From Nocardioidaceae bacterium (lineage in GTDB: Bacteria; Actinomycetota; Actinomycetes; Propionibacteriales; Nocardioidaceae), in contig JACCVL010000115.1 of assembly GCA_013698185.1 (NCBI GenBank), positions 1-35,930 of the forward strand: a stretch of 35,930 nucleotides of DNA, given 5' to 3'. Positions 7,954 to 14,507 of the stretch are shown here, one piece after another; position 1 is the stretch's first letter, and every line of letters begins with the position of its first letter. The translations under genes were made by a program, and so were the position numbers. Below the pieces are notes generated by a model. The model was not told the DNA's origin, ran no database searches, and saw nothing but the letters and a program-made list of their open reading frames with translations.

Positions 7954-8579
7954 GCGCGGAGCCCCGCGACGTCGAGCGGGCCGGCGAAGCGCGTACGCCC
8001 CACGCTCGGGGCACGGTGGGCCAATGCCTTGCGCAGCAGGCGTCGGCCCCGGTGGATGCGTGAGCGCACCGTGCCGGTCTTGATGGCCAACGCGTCCGCG
8101 ATCTCCTCGTAGGACAGGCCCTCGACGTCGCAGAGCACGACCGCTGCCCGGAAGTCCTCGGGCAGATCGGCGAGCGCCTGTTCGACGTCGTCGTCGAAGA
8201 GCCGGTCGACGAGATGCCGGTCGGGTGGTACGCCGGGGCCGACGAGGCGCTCGGCGGCGTCACTGCTCAGCGCGTCGAAGCGCAACCGCGACCTGCGTCG
8301 GGCCTTGTCGAGAAAGAGGTTGGTGGTGATGCGATGCAGCCAGCCCTCGAAGTTGTCGGGGGTGTAGGAGTCCAGTGAGCGGAACACCCGGACGAAGACC
8401 TCCTGAGTGAGGTCCTCGGCGTCGTGCGGGTTACCGGTCAGCCGGTAGGAGAGGCGATACACGCGTGCGGTGTGCTCGCGCACGATGTCCTCCCAGCTCA
8501 TGACGGGCGTGGGCGCACGCTGTGGCGGCAGGACCGAGCCGACGGCCCGCGAGCCGGCATGGCGCGGGATGACGGCCAT
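7950..8579 (-). CDS. sigE: ECF RNA polymerase sigma factor SigE
   Basis: Product of 209 residues. Sigma region 2 spans about 30-100 ([22 protein letters not shown], then [10 protein letters not shown]) and region 4 about 130-188, with the helix-turn-helix [26 protein letters not shown]. The long basic N-terminal extension (1-28) is usual for actinobacterial SigE. ATG 8579 is chosen because GAGGAGAG lies 4-5 nt upstream; upstream in-frame sequence has no family similarity. The gene stop overlaps rseA (GTGA), and htrA follows. It directs the envelope/surface-stress regulon. A perfect 8-bp hairpin lies in the leader just before the ribosome site. Confidence 0.93.
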   Translation of the reverse strand: MAVIPRHAGSRAVGSVLPPQRAPTPVMSWEDIVREHTARVYRLSYRLTGNPHDAEDLTQEVFVRVFRSLDSYTPDNFEGWLHRITTNLFLDKARRRSRLRFDALSSDAAERLVGPGVPPDRHLVDRLFDDDVEQALADLPEDFRAAVVLCDVEGLSYEEIADALAIKTGTVRSRIHRGRRLLRKALAHRAPSVGRTRFAGPLDVAGLRA

Positions 8580-8599
8580 CGACCTCTCCTCGTGACAGG

Positions 8600-8619
8600 G
8601 AGCCCCAATCGTGGGGCTC
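8600..8619 (-). promoter_or_regulatory. Hairpin in the sigE leader
   Basis: GAGCCCCA-4 nt-TGGGGCTC is a perfect 8-bp stem whose near edge lies 20 nt before the sigE ATG, directly upstream of the GAGGAGAG ribosome site. It could be an RNA structure affecting sigE translation or an operator; sequence alone does not decide. Confidence 0.45.
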
Positions 8620-8705
8620 GTACCTGAAAGGACGCACAGAATGGGCTGACGGTTGACAAAGACTGCCGCGGGTGTCGCGCCTGTCGGTCGCGGTGCTGGA
8701 CGCAC

Positions 8706-8711
8706 TAGGCT
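8706..8711 (+). promoter_or_regulatory. Putative -10 box of the O-methyltransferase gene
   Basis: TAGGCT with no start codon at leaderless distance in the right frame. If used, it would give a leader of about 55 nt carrying AGGGAG at 8761-8766. Confidence 0.35.
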
Positions 8712-8772
8712 GCGGAGCGACGGTGCGACACCGGGTCCACCACAGTCGCCACGCACGTCGAGGGAGATCACC

Positions 8773-9411
8773 ATCAGCACCGGGTTGTCGCCCCAGAGCT
8801 GGGCCTACGCCGAGGAATACGTCACCGAGGACGACGCCTTGCGCGCTGCGCGCGGCCGCGCCGACGAGGTCGGGGTCTCCCCCATCGGGGCCGGTGGCGG
8901 CGCCGCTCTCGGCTTTCTGGCCGGGCTCATCGACGCTCGCGCCGTGGTCGAGATCGGCACCGGCACCGGCGTTTCTGGACTCTGGCTGCTGCGCGGGATG
9001 CGCCCCGATGGCGTGCTGACCAGCGTCGACCTCGAGGCCGAGCATCAGCGGCTGGCGCGTGAGACGTTCAAGGAGGCGGGCATCGCTGCGCAGCGCTACC
9101 GGCTGATCGCCGGTGGTGCCCTCGACGTGTTACCCCGGCTCACCGACGGGGCGTACGACCTGGTGCTGTGCGATGCCGCCAAGAGCGAGTACGCCGAGTA
9201 CCTGCGCGAGGCGCTGCGCCTGCTGCGACCCGGCGGGTTGGTGGCGGTCGACAACGCGCTGTGGCACAACAAGGTCGCCGACGCGGCGCAGCGCGACCCG
9301 GAGACGGTCACGATCCGCGAGCTCGTCCGGGCCGTGCGTGACGACGAGACGTTGGCGCCACTGCTGCTGCCCATGGGTGACGGGCTGCTCGTCGCCCGCA
9401 AACTCGCCTAA
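8773..9411 (+). CDS. Class I SAM-dependent O-methyltransferase (Rv1220c-like)
   Basis: About 212 residues from the start used here. The Rossmann-fold methyltransferase of the CCoAOMT/catechol type shows the SAM motif [17 protein letters not shown], the acidic end of strand 2 (TSVDLEAEH), and [12 protein letters not shown] in place of the metal-binding D-A-D/K segment. It lies divergently from sigE, exactly as Rv1220c does. The substrate is unknown. The start is a problem: AGGGAG (8761-8766) sits 6 nt before ATC 8773, but ATC is not a normal start codon. TTG 8785 is in frame, yet 18 nt from that site. The frame is open back to TTG 8653. Homology begins near [15 protein letters not shown]. Confidence 0.85.
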   Translation: MSTGLSPQSWAYAEEYVTEDDALRAARGRADEVGVSPIGAGGGAALGFLAGLIDARAVVEIGTGTGVSGLWLLRGMRPDGVLTSVDLEAEHQRLARETFKEAGIAAQRYRLIAGGALDVLPRLTDGAYDLVLCDAAKSEYAEYLREALRLLRPGGLVAVDNALWHNKVADAAQRDPETVTIRELVRAVRDDETLAPLLLPMGDGLLVARKLA

Positions 9412-9432
9412 CCCCCGCCCCCCTCAGCGACG

Positions 9433-9470
9433 ATTCCGCGGATTCTGGTCGCGCGATCCGCGGATTCTGG
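9433..9470 (+). repeat. 3'-end array A1: two 22-nt-period units after the O-methyltransferase
   Basis: Two copies of GATCCGCGGATTCTGG (9433-9448, first bases diverged to AT; 9455-9470 exact), period 22 nt. The array starts 21 nt after the methyltransferase stop and reads in its sense direction. The core ATCCGCGGAT is a palindrome, so the two units can pair in RNA. Confidence 0.85.
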
Positions 9471-9493
9471 TCGCCGCTCGCCGCGGCCTGGCG

Positions 9494-9543
9494 GAGTTGT
9501 CACCGCCACACCGTGTTCTAACGCCGTACAGCGGTGACAACTC
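9494..9543. repeat. 13-bp inverted repeat between convergent genes
   Basis: GAGTTGTCACCGC at 9494-9506 is perfectly complementary to GCGGTGACAACTC at 9531-9543, with a 24-nt loop. It lies between two inward-facing arrays of the 22-nt repeat, downstream of both converging genes. It may be a bidirectional terminator or a binding site; there is no T-tract. Confidence 0.6.
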
Positions 9544-9603
9544 AGGTATCGACCGACACCTGGCTGTCACGCGGTCGTGGTCGCCGACGAGGCGCGCGGC
9601 CGT

Positions 9604-9641
9604 CCATAATCCGCGGATCGACGTGCCATAATCCGCGGATC
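9604..9641 (-). repeat. 3'-end array B1: two units after the YdhR-like gene
   Basis: Units at 9604-9619 and 9626-9641, period 22 nt, on the minus strand GATCCGCGGATTATGG (one base different from the other arrays, in both copies). The array starts 27 nt after the stop of the minus-strand YdhR-like gene. Confidence 0.85.
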
Positions 9642-9668
9642 GTGGCCGAGGGGGCGGCGGCGCTGCGA

Positions 9669-10010
9669 TCAGCGATAGGAGGGCGCGGCGCGGAAGCCCG
9701 CTCCCCCTTCGACGACAGCAACCACCTCGCAAGGCTCAATGAGCACTGGCGGTGAGCCGACGATGCGGCTTGCGGGCGCGTCGTCAGCACCGCTGGTGAA
9801 CTCGTCCTGGAAGGCCTCCCGGTCGGCACTGGAGGCGAACACGTAACAGCCCTCGAACCACTCACCCTCGCGTGCCCGCCACGTCTTGAAGCCCAGCCCC
9901 TCCTTGCCGCTGAACCGCTCGTACGACTGGGTCTCGACGTAGTCGCGCAACTGCGACAACGCGTCCGGCTGAGCCGCGACCAGCGACCAGCGGACGGTCA
10001 GTCCGTGCAT
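9669..10010 (-). CDS. YdhR-like small monooxygenase-fold protein
   Basis: Product of 113 residues of dimeric alpha+beta barrel type. The run LRDYVETQSYERFSGKEGLGFKTW, followed by CYVFASSADREAFQDEF, matches the pattern of YdhR-type putative monooxygenases: helix, 'GL.FK.W' strand, then 'Y.F......F'. Such proteins are small cytoplasmic dimers thought to act on aromatic compounds or quinones, but most are uncharacterised, so the reaction is not known. AAGGGAG lies 6 nt before ATG 10010, which excludes a longer start at 10091. It is transcribed alone, downstream of DUF3117 in the same direction, with a hairpin between them. Confidence 0.65.
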   Translation of the reverse strand: MHGLTVRWSLVAAQPDALSQLRDYVETQSYERFSGKEGLGFKTWRAREGEWFEGCYVFASSADREAFQDEFTSGADDAPASRIVGSPPVLIEPCEVVAVVEGGAGFRAAPSYR

Positions 10011-10142
10011 GGCGAACTCCCTTGTTCGACAGTGGGGCTCACCGGGCGACGCCGGCGAGCGGATACGCGGCCGCGCGCGATGTCTCTGCACTGCCCGTCC
10101 CGCGACAGTGCTGAACGTGGGCCGGCGGGCGGGCGCGGAGAT

Positions 10143-10182
10143 GGCTGGTCCCGAGCAGCAGGCGCACGCACCGGGACCAGCC
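10143..10182 (-). terminator. Hairpin after the DUF3117 gene
   Basis: GGCTGGTCCCG (10143-10153) pairs with CGGGACCAGCC (10172-10182): a perfect 11-bp stem with an 18-nt loop, beginning 6 nt after the DUF3117 stop. No T-tract follows. Position and strength suit a terminator. Confidence 0.6.
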
Positions 10183-10188
10183 GACGGT

Positions 10189-10359
10189 TCATCGGGAGAC
10201 GACAGCCTTCAAGGCGTCGCCGAGCTCACCGGCCTCGACGGCGTTCAACTCGACGACGAGGCGGCCACCACCCTCAAGCGGGACACGCATCACGATGCCG
10301 CGTCCCTCCTTGGTGACCTCGAGCGGGCCGTCACCAGTCCTCGGCTTCATGGCCGCCAT
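10189..10359 (-). CDS. DUF3117 small protein (Rv1211-like)
   Basis: A 56-residue protein opening MAAMKPRTGDGPLE and containing GRGIVMRVPLEGGGRLVVEL, near-identical over this stretch to the actinobacterial DUF3117 family as I recall it for Rv1211. The C-terminus (EAGELGDALKAVVSR) is more variable. The start at 10359 follows AAGGG by 9 nt; ATG 10368 sits immediately against that site and is less likely. Reported work on the mycobacterial homologue suggests calmodulin-like calcium binding, but no EF-hand is visible here, so function stays open. It is single, with its own hairpin terminator. Confidence 0.93.
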   Translation of the reverse strand: MAAMKPRTGDGPLEVTKEGRGIVMRVPLEGGGRLVVELNAVEAGELGDALKAVVSR

Positions 10360-10440
10360 AGGCGTCATCCCTTCTCTCACCGCCGCCACGCGCCGCCCCG
10401 GGTCGGGGTGGCAACAGGCCGTGGGCGTCGGCGCCTTGCC

Positions 10441-10446
10441 ATTATT
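10441..10446 (-). promoter_or_regulatory. Possible -10 box of the DUF3117 gene
   Basis: AATAAT on the minus strand is the only A/T-rich hexamer in the 186-bp gap to paaX. It would give a leader of about 75 nt with the AAGGG ribosome site. No convincing -35. Confidence 0.3.
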
Positions 10447-10533
10447 CCGTACGCGAGCGAAGCCCGGCGCGCGGTCCGGCGACAGCGGGTGGGACACCGA
10501 CGCGTTGACCGCCGCCGCGATGCCCGGCTGCGG

Positions 10534-10539
10534 CAGACT
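10534..10539 (+). promoter_or_regulatory. Putative -10 box of paaX
   Basis: CAGACT, 6 nt before the paaX ATG at 10546; no ribosome site precedes the ATG, so a leaderless start is plausible. Confidence 0.35.
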
Positions 10540-10545
10540 GCGCGA

Positions 10546-11370
10546 ATGCATGCGCGCTCGGCCCTGTTCGACCTCTGGGGTGACCACATCGCCGCGAGAG
10601 GCGGCTGCGCGCCCATCTCTGCGCTGGTCCGGCTGCTGGCCGCGCTCGGCATCTCCGAGCCGGCCGTGCGGACCGCCGTGTCTCGGATGGTGCGCCAGGG
10701 CTGGCTGGTCCCCACCCGCACCCCGCAGGGCGCCGCGGGATACGCCCTGACCGACCGTGCCCGTACCCGGCTCGACGACGCCTCCCGCCGCATCTACCGA
10801 ACGACCGCCACCGCGCGCTGGGGCGGGCACTGGCATCTGGTGGTGTTGGCACCCGTCGGCAACCGCAGCGGTCGTGACCGTACGCGTGCGGCGCTGAGGT
10901 TCCTCGGTTACGCACCGCTGCACGGCGACACCTGGATCGCCCCCCGTCCCGCCCCTGACCTGGCGGCGACGCTGGGCGCCGAAGGTGCCTCTGCACAGTG
11001 CTTCGACGCGGTAGCCACCGACGGTACGGCGCCACGTACGGGCGCCGACGCCCACGACCTCGCCGCCCAGGTGTGGGATCTCGAGGGCCTGGCAGCCGCC
11101 TACCGGAGATGGCAGGCGCAGGCACACGGGTGGGCCGAGCAGGCCGGTCCGGACGCCGACGACGAGCAGCAGTTCGCTGCGCGCAGCCGACTCGTGCACG
11201 AGTGGCGCAAGTTCTTGTTCACCGACCCCGCACTGCCCGCCGAACTGCTGCCCCCCGGTTGGCCGGGGCATGCGGCGGCGGAGCTGTTCGACCGCGAGTC
11301 CGCCCGGCTGGCGCCCGCCGCTGCCCGTTTCGTGGACTCCTGCCTCCAACCCGACCGGGAGCTTTTATGA
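10546..11370 (+). CDS. paaX: PaaX-family transcriptional regulator
   Basis: Product of 274 residues. The N-terminal winged helix (about 1-75) reads SALFDLWGDHI, then VRLLAALGISEPAVRTAVSRMVRQGWL and a wing with GYALTDRA; the central and C-terminal PaaX domains follow. In characterised bacteria PaaX represses phenylacetate catabolism and responds to phenylacetyl-CoA. The next gene starts inside its stop (ATGA) and encodes a crotonase of PaaG type, so the regulator probably controls an acyl-CoA pathway step. No other paa genes are in the window. The symbol marks the family, not a proven phenylacetate role. Confidence 0.85.
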   Translation: MHARSALFDLWGDHIAARGGCAPISALVRLLAALGISEPAVRTAVSRMVRQGWLVPTRTPQGAAGYALTDRARTRLDDASRRIYRTTATARWGGHWHLVVLAPVGNRSGRDRTRAALRFLGYAPLHGDTWIAPRPAPDLAATLGAEGASAQCFDAVATDGTAPRTGADAHDLAAQVWDLEGLAAAYRRWQAQAHGWAEQAGPDADDEQQFAARSRLVHEWRKFLFTDPALPAELLPPGWPGHAAAELFDRESARLAPAAARFVDSCLQPDRELL

Positions 11371-12173
11371 CCGACGAAACCCGGCCGGCTCCCGTCGGCC
11401 TCGTCGTGGACCGAGCCGTTGCCACCATCACCTTGCAACGCCCGGAGGCGATGAACAGCCTGGACGTCACCACCAAGGACGCCCTGCTTGTCGCCGTCGA
11501 GCGCGTCGCAGGCGACGACGCCGTACGCGCGGTGCTCCTGACCGGCACCGGCCGGGCGTTCTCGGTCGGGCAAGATCTCCGCGAGCACGCCGCAGCACTG
11601 CGCGGCCTGCCGTTGGAGCAGGTGTGGGCAACGGTTCAGCAGCACTACGCACCGATCGTGACGGCGCTCGTCACCATGGCCAAGCCAGTCGTCGCGGCCG
11701 TCAACGGGGTCGCCGCGGGCGCCGGTGCGTCCCTCACCTTCGCCTGTGACCTGCGCGTGGTCGCCGACACCGCCAGCTTCAACACCGCCTTTGCCGGCAT
11801 CGGGCTCAGCTGCGACACCGGCGCATCGTGGACGTTGCCACGCCTCGTCGGCCATGCCCGTGCGATCGACCTGCTCTACCGCCCCCGCACCGTGGACGCC
11901 GCCGAGGCCGAGCGGATCGGGCTCGCGAGCCTCGTGGTGCCGGCCGACCAGCTGCTCGCCCAGGCCAGCGCCTTGGCGCAGACGCTGGCCGCCGGGCCGA
12001 CCCTGGCCTACGCCGGCATCCGCGCGTCGCTGGCGTACGCGGCCAGTCACCCGCTCGACGAGTCGCTGGCCTTCGAGGCCACCCAGATGGCTCGCACCGG
12101 AGGCTCACAGGACCACCGCGACGCGGTCGACGCCTTCGTGGCCAAGCAGCGGCCGGAGTTCCGAGGCCGCTAG
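11367..12173 (+). CDS. Enoyl-CoA hydratase/isomerase, PaaG-like
   Basis: Product of 268 residues of the crotonase fold. The substrate-binding segment GRAFSVGQDLREHA and the oxyanion-hole loop NGVAAGAGASLTFACDLRV are present. Asp150 in CDTGASWTLPRLVG occupies the place of the PaaG-type general base (DSGGTW in PaaG), while the hydratase glutamate pair is not obvious. This favours a ring epoxide/dienoyl-CoA isomerase reaction over plain hydration. The start overlaps the paaX stop by 4 nt (ATGA). The stop overlaps the stop of the convergent carboxypeptidase gene (CTAG), leaving no space for a terminator. Confidence 0.85.
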   Translation: MTDETRPAPVGLVVDRAVATITLQRPEAMNSLDVTTKDALLVAVERVAGDDAVRAVLLTGTGRAFSVGQDLREHAAALRGLPLEQVWATVQQHYAPIVTALVTMAKPVVAAVNGVAAGAGASLTFACDLRVVADTASFNTAFAGIGLSCDTGASWTLPRLVGHARAIDLLYRPRTVDAAEAERIGLASLVVPADQLLAQASALAQTLAAGPTLAYAGIRASLAYAASHPLDESLAFEATQMARTGGSQDHRDAVDAFVAKQRPEFRGR

Positions 12174-12967
12174 CGGCTGCCGCCCACGGCGCGGAGGATG
12201 CCGGTGGGGGCGGTGTTCCGGAGATAGGTCCCGCTGGGGTTTCCCGACAGCTCGACGGTGATCGATGCTCCGTCGAGGCGCCTGTTGAACCACATCGTCA
12301 TGGTGCCGTGGCACACCCCGCCGCAGTCAACGGTGTCGATGGGCAGCCTCATGGCCCGGGCGACCCGGCGGGAGAAGCGCGGGTTCTTGGAGTGCTTGGC
12401 GTCCACGGCGAAGAGCGGTTGGTGCAGCGAGATCATCCGGTCGGGGTCGATGCGCCGCAGGAATCGCAGCACCGCCCGCGTCTCGGGCTCAGACGCCGGC
12501 TTGGGGCCGGACTCGTAGTTGCCGTCGAGGTCTCGCCAGCCCACCGGGAAGTTGCGGTTCAGGTCGACGCCGTGGGCGTTCTTGCGGGAGTCGCGGCGGA
12601 AGCCGTCGGGGTTCATGACCGGGATCAGCCACATGTTCACTCCCGTGATCGGCTGGTGGTCGCGCAGGTGGATAAGTGGCCGCGGCGTCTGCTGCTCGTT
12701 GCCGTGCATGGCGCTGATGACGACCACGGTCCTGTCCGCGTCGGGGTCACCCACGTGGTAGGCGCGGATCGGCCGGTCCTTCACGCTGCGCCCGATGATG
12801 CGCCGGCCTATCACCGCTCGTTCCGCGCCGTCGAAGATGCCCGTGGGACGTGCTGACGACACTGCTGGTGTCGCGGCGTCGCCGGTACCCGCGGCGGGAG
12901 CCTGGAGGCCGGCGCCGAGCAGCGCGAGCACGGCGGCACCGGTGCCGCACACGGTCCGGATCCTCAT
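12170..12967 (-). CDS. Secreted M14-family zinc carboxypeptidase
   Basis: Product of 265 residues with a signal peptide (RIRTVCGTGAAVLALLGAGLQAPAAG, cleavage near 25-30). The peptidase M14 core has zinc ligands His88 and Glu91 (MHGNE) and His182 (SLHQP). It also has NPDGF, the substrate-binding GVDLNRNFP, and the catalytic Glu239 in ITVELSG. This is the compact MpaA/gamma-D-glutamyl-DAP carboxypeptidase-like subtype, which suggests cleavage of cell-wall peptides outside the cell. GAGGGG lies 7 nt before the ATG. The stop codons of this gene and the isomerase gene overlap by 4 nt. Confidence 0.87.
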   Translation of the reverse strand: MRIRTVCGTGAAVLALLGAGLQAPAAGTGDAATPAVSSARPTGIFDGAERAVIGRRIIGRSVKDRPIRAYHVGDPDADRTVVVISAMHGNEQQTPRPLIHLRDHQPITGVNMWLIPVMNPDGFRRDSRKNAHGVDLNRNFPVGWRDLDGNYESGPKPASEPETRAVLRFLRRIDPDRMISLHQPLFAVDAKHSKNPRFSRRVARAMRLPIDTVDCGGVCHGTMTMWFNRRLDGASITVELSGNPSGTYLRNTAPTGILRAVGGSR

Positions 12968-13052
12968 GGCGCGTCCCCTCGGTAGTCACCGTTCGTAATC
13001 GGACAAATACTGACGCGGAGACAGGGTGCAGGGAAGCCGCGTGGGGGTCGGG

Positions 13053-13673
13053 TCAGCCGAACGGGTCGTCAACGCTGACCACCCAGCAGCCCGCCAGATG
13101 GTCGTTGACCATCCCGGTGGCCTGCATGAGCGCGTGGGCCGTCGTGGGGCCGACGAAGCGGAAACCCTGTCGTTTGAGCTCCCTGGCCATCGCGTCGGAC
13201 TCCGGCGTACGGGCCGCCACATCTGCCAGCGTTGCCGGCCGGAGCCGCCCCGTGACGACGGGGGCGAACCGCCACAACAGGTCACCAAGCGGCTCGGACA
13301 GCGCCATCACGGCGCGCGCGTTAGCAACGGTGGCCTCGATCTTGGCCCGGTTGCGCACGATGGCCGGGTCGGCGAGCAACCGATCGACGTCCCCCGGCCC
13401 GTACGCCGCGACGACAGCGGGGTCGAAGTCGGCGAAGGCGCTGCGAAAGGCCGCCCGCTTGCGCAGGATCGTCAGCCACGACAGCCCGGACTGGAACGCC
13501 TCCAGGCTCAGCCGCTCGAACAGCCCCCGCTCATCGGTGACCGAGCGGCCCCACTCGGTGTCGTGGTAGCGGCGGTAGTCCGGCGGTGCCACCCCCCACG
13601 GGCAACGGCCCCGGCCGTCATCGCCATAAACCGGTCCGCCGGGGGGCGGGTCGGCCACGACGTCAGACCTCAT
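13053..13673 (-). CDS. tag: DNA-3-methyladenine glycosylase I
   Basis: Product of 206 residues. The Tag zinc-binding residues are all present: Cys24 (GRCPWG), His37 (YHDTEWG), His192 and Cys196 (NDHLAGCW). The helix-hairpin-helix DNA-repair core runs LEAFQSGLSWLTILRKRAAFRSAF to VGPTTAHALMQATG. The enzyme removes 3-methyladenine from DNA, starting base excision repair (Rv1210 homologue). ATG 13673 overlaps the SRPBCC gene by 11 nt; GTG 13658, preceded by GAGG at 9 nt, is an equally good start and would remove five residues. Confidence 0.93.
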   Translation of the reverse strand: MRSDVVADPPPGGPVYGDDGRGRCPWGVAPPDYRRYHDTEWGRSVTDERGLFERLSLEAFQSGLSWLTILRKRAAFRSAFADFDPAVVAAYGPGDVDRLLADPAIVRNRAKIEATVANARAVMALSEPLGDLLWRFAPVVTGRLRPATLADVAARTPESDAMARELKRQGFRFVGPTTAHALMQATGMVNDHLAGCWVVSVDDPFG

Positions 13674-14133
13674 CGCGTTCGGGGTCTGCCTCGACCGCGC
13701 GGGCGAAGCGCCGCAGCGCCCAGCCGAAGGCCAACCGGGTCAACGGCTCGCCGGCCAGCCACAGCACGCGGGCGAACGGGCCACCCGGCACCACGACCCG
13801 CTCCCACCACTCGAACCGCGCCCGCTCCCCGGCCGACGTCTGCCGGGGCTGCACCGCGAAGACGCCGACGCCCTCCACCCGCCTGCCGGTGTGCAGTACC
13901 TCGTACGTGCGCGGCGCGTCGACCGCTGTCACCGTCATGGGGTCGTCGAAGCCCAGCGGGCCGACGCCCGTACGGGCGACCACCCGGGTACCGACCGCCA
14001 GCGGCGGACCGCTCACGAGCCGCACATCGGTCAGCGGCATCCACCGGCGTTGCCGGGTCCAGTCGACCGCCCAGCGCCAGACCGCCTCGGGCGGCGCGTC
14101 GACGTCGATGCCCACGCGGACCTCAGCCTGCAT
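13663..14133 (-). CDS. SRPBCC-family (polyketide cyclase-like) protein
   Basis: Product of 156 residues: a START-like helix-grip fold beginning VRVGIDVDAPPEAVWRWAVDWTRQRRWMP, then GTRVVARTGVGPLGFDDPMTV, with a long C-terminal helix closing the cavity. Such proteins bind hydrophobic ligands; this one has no assigned ligand. ATG 14133 follows GGAG by 5 nt. It is the middle gene of a three-gene minus-strand operon in which each start overlaps the previous gene by 11 nt (DivIVA-domain, SRPBCC, tag). Confidence 0.75.
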   Translation of the reverse strand: MQAEVRVGIDVDAPPEAVWRWAVDWTRQRRWMPLTDVRLVSGPPLAVGTRVVARTGVGPLGFDDPMTVTAVDAPRTYEVLHTGRRVEGVGVFAVQPRQTSAGERARFEWWERVVVPGGPFARVLWLAGEPLTRLAFGWALRRFARAVEADPERDEV

Positions 14134-14473
14134 GGTCACTCCGAGGGTCCCGGCGGGCGATGGCAGTGACGTCGTCGGCTGGCTGCGGGTCGGTGGCGGC
14201 AGGCTCGTCGCGCTGGGCGCCAGCACGGTCGGCCGCCTCGAGCTCGGCAGCGAGCCGGGCGATCAGCGCGTCGACCTCGGCCATCCGGTACCCCCGCAGC
14301 GCAGTCGTGAAGCGCACCGCCCGCAGGTCGTCGGCTCCGAGCGGCCGGTGGCCAGGAACCAGCACATCGTGGCGGTCGTCGTAGGCCTCGGCCATCTCGC
14401 CACCGCGGCCCACGGCCACGACGACGCAGCCGCCGATCACCACGACCACCAACGTCCACAACACCCAGGTCAC
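14123..14473 (-). CDS. DivIVA-domain membrane-anchored protein (Rv1209-like)
   Basis: Product of 116 residues. One N-terminal membrane helix (about 3-22, VLWTLVVVVIGGCVVVAVG) is followed by GRGGEMA and a DivIVA-like motif LRAVRFTTALRGYRMAEVDALIARLAAELE, which starts a coiled coil, then a hydrophilic tail. DivIVA-type motifs recruit proteins to curved membranes in polar growth and division, so a cell-envelope role is likely but unproven. It lies next to folP2 and tag as Rv1209 does. GTG 14473 is chosen from the minus-strand CACGAT box 7 nt upstream and the homologous N-terminus. Confidence 0.8.
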   Translation of the reverse strand: MTWVLWTLVVVVIGGCVVVAVGRGGEMAEAYDDRHDVLVPGHRPLGADDLRAVRFTTALRGYRMAEVDALIARLAAELEAADRAGAQRDEPAATDPQPADDVTAIARRDPRSDHAG

Positions 14474-14480
14474 GGGGTCG

Positions 14481-14501
14481 ATCGTGCCACGGTGGGATGC
14501 T
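14481..14501. promoter_or_regulatory. Back-to-back -10 boxes, DivIVA-domain gene and folP2
   Basis: CACGAT (minus, 14486-14481) lies 7 nt before GTG 14473, and GATGCT (plus, 14496-14501) lies 6 nt before GTG 14508. The boxes are 9 bp apart and the start codons are separated by 34 bp. Confidence 0.4.
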
Positions 14502-14507
14502 GGCCGG

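Noticed and set aside
8653-8658. TTGACA as a -35 box for the methyltransferase gene
   Set aside because: The nearest good -10 (TAGGCT at 8706) is 47 nt away, far beyond 16-19 nt, and nothing suitable lies at normal distance.
10505-10510. TTGACC as -35 of paaX
   Set aside because: It is 23 nt from the CAGACT box, too far for a standard promoter.
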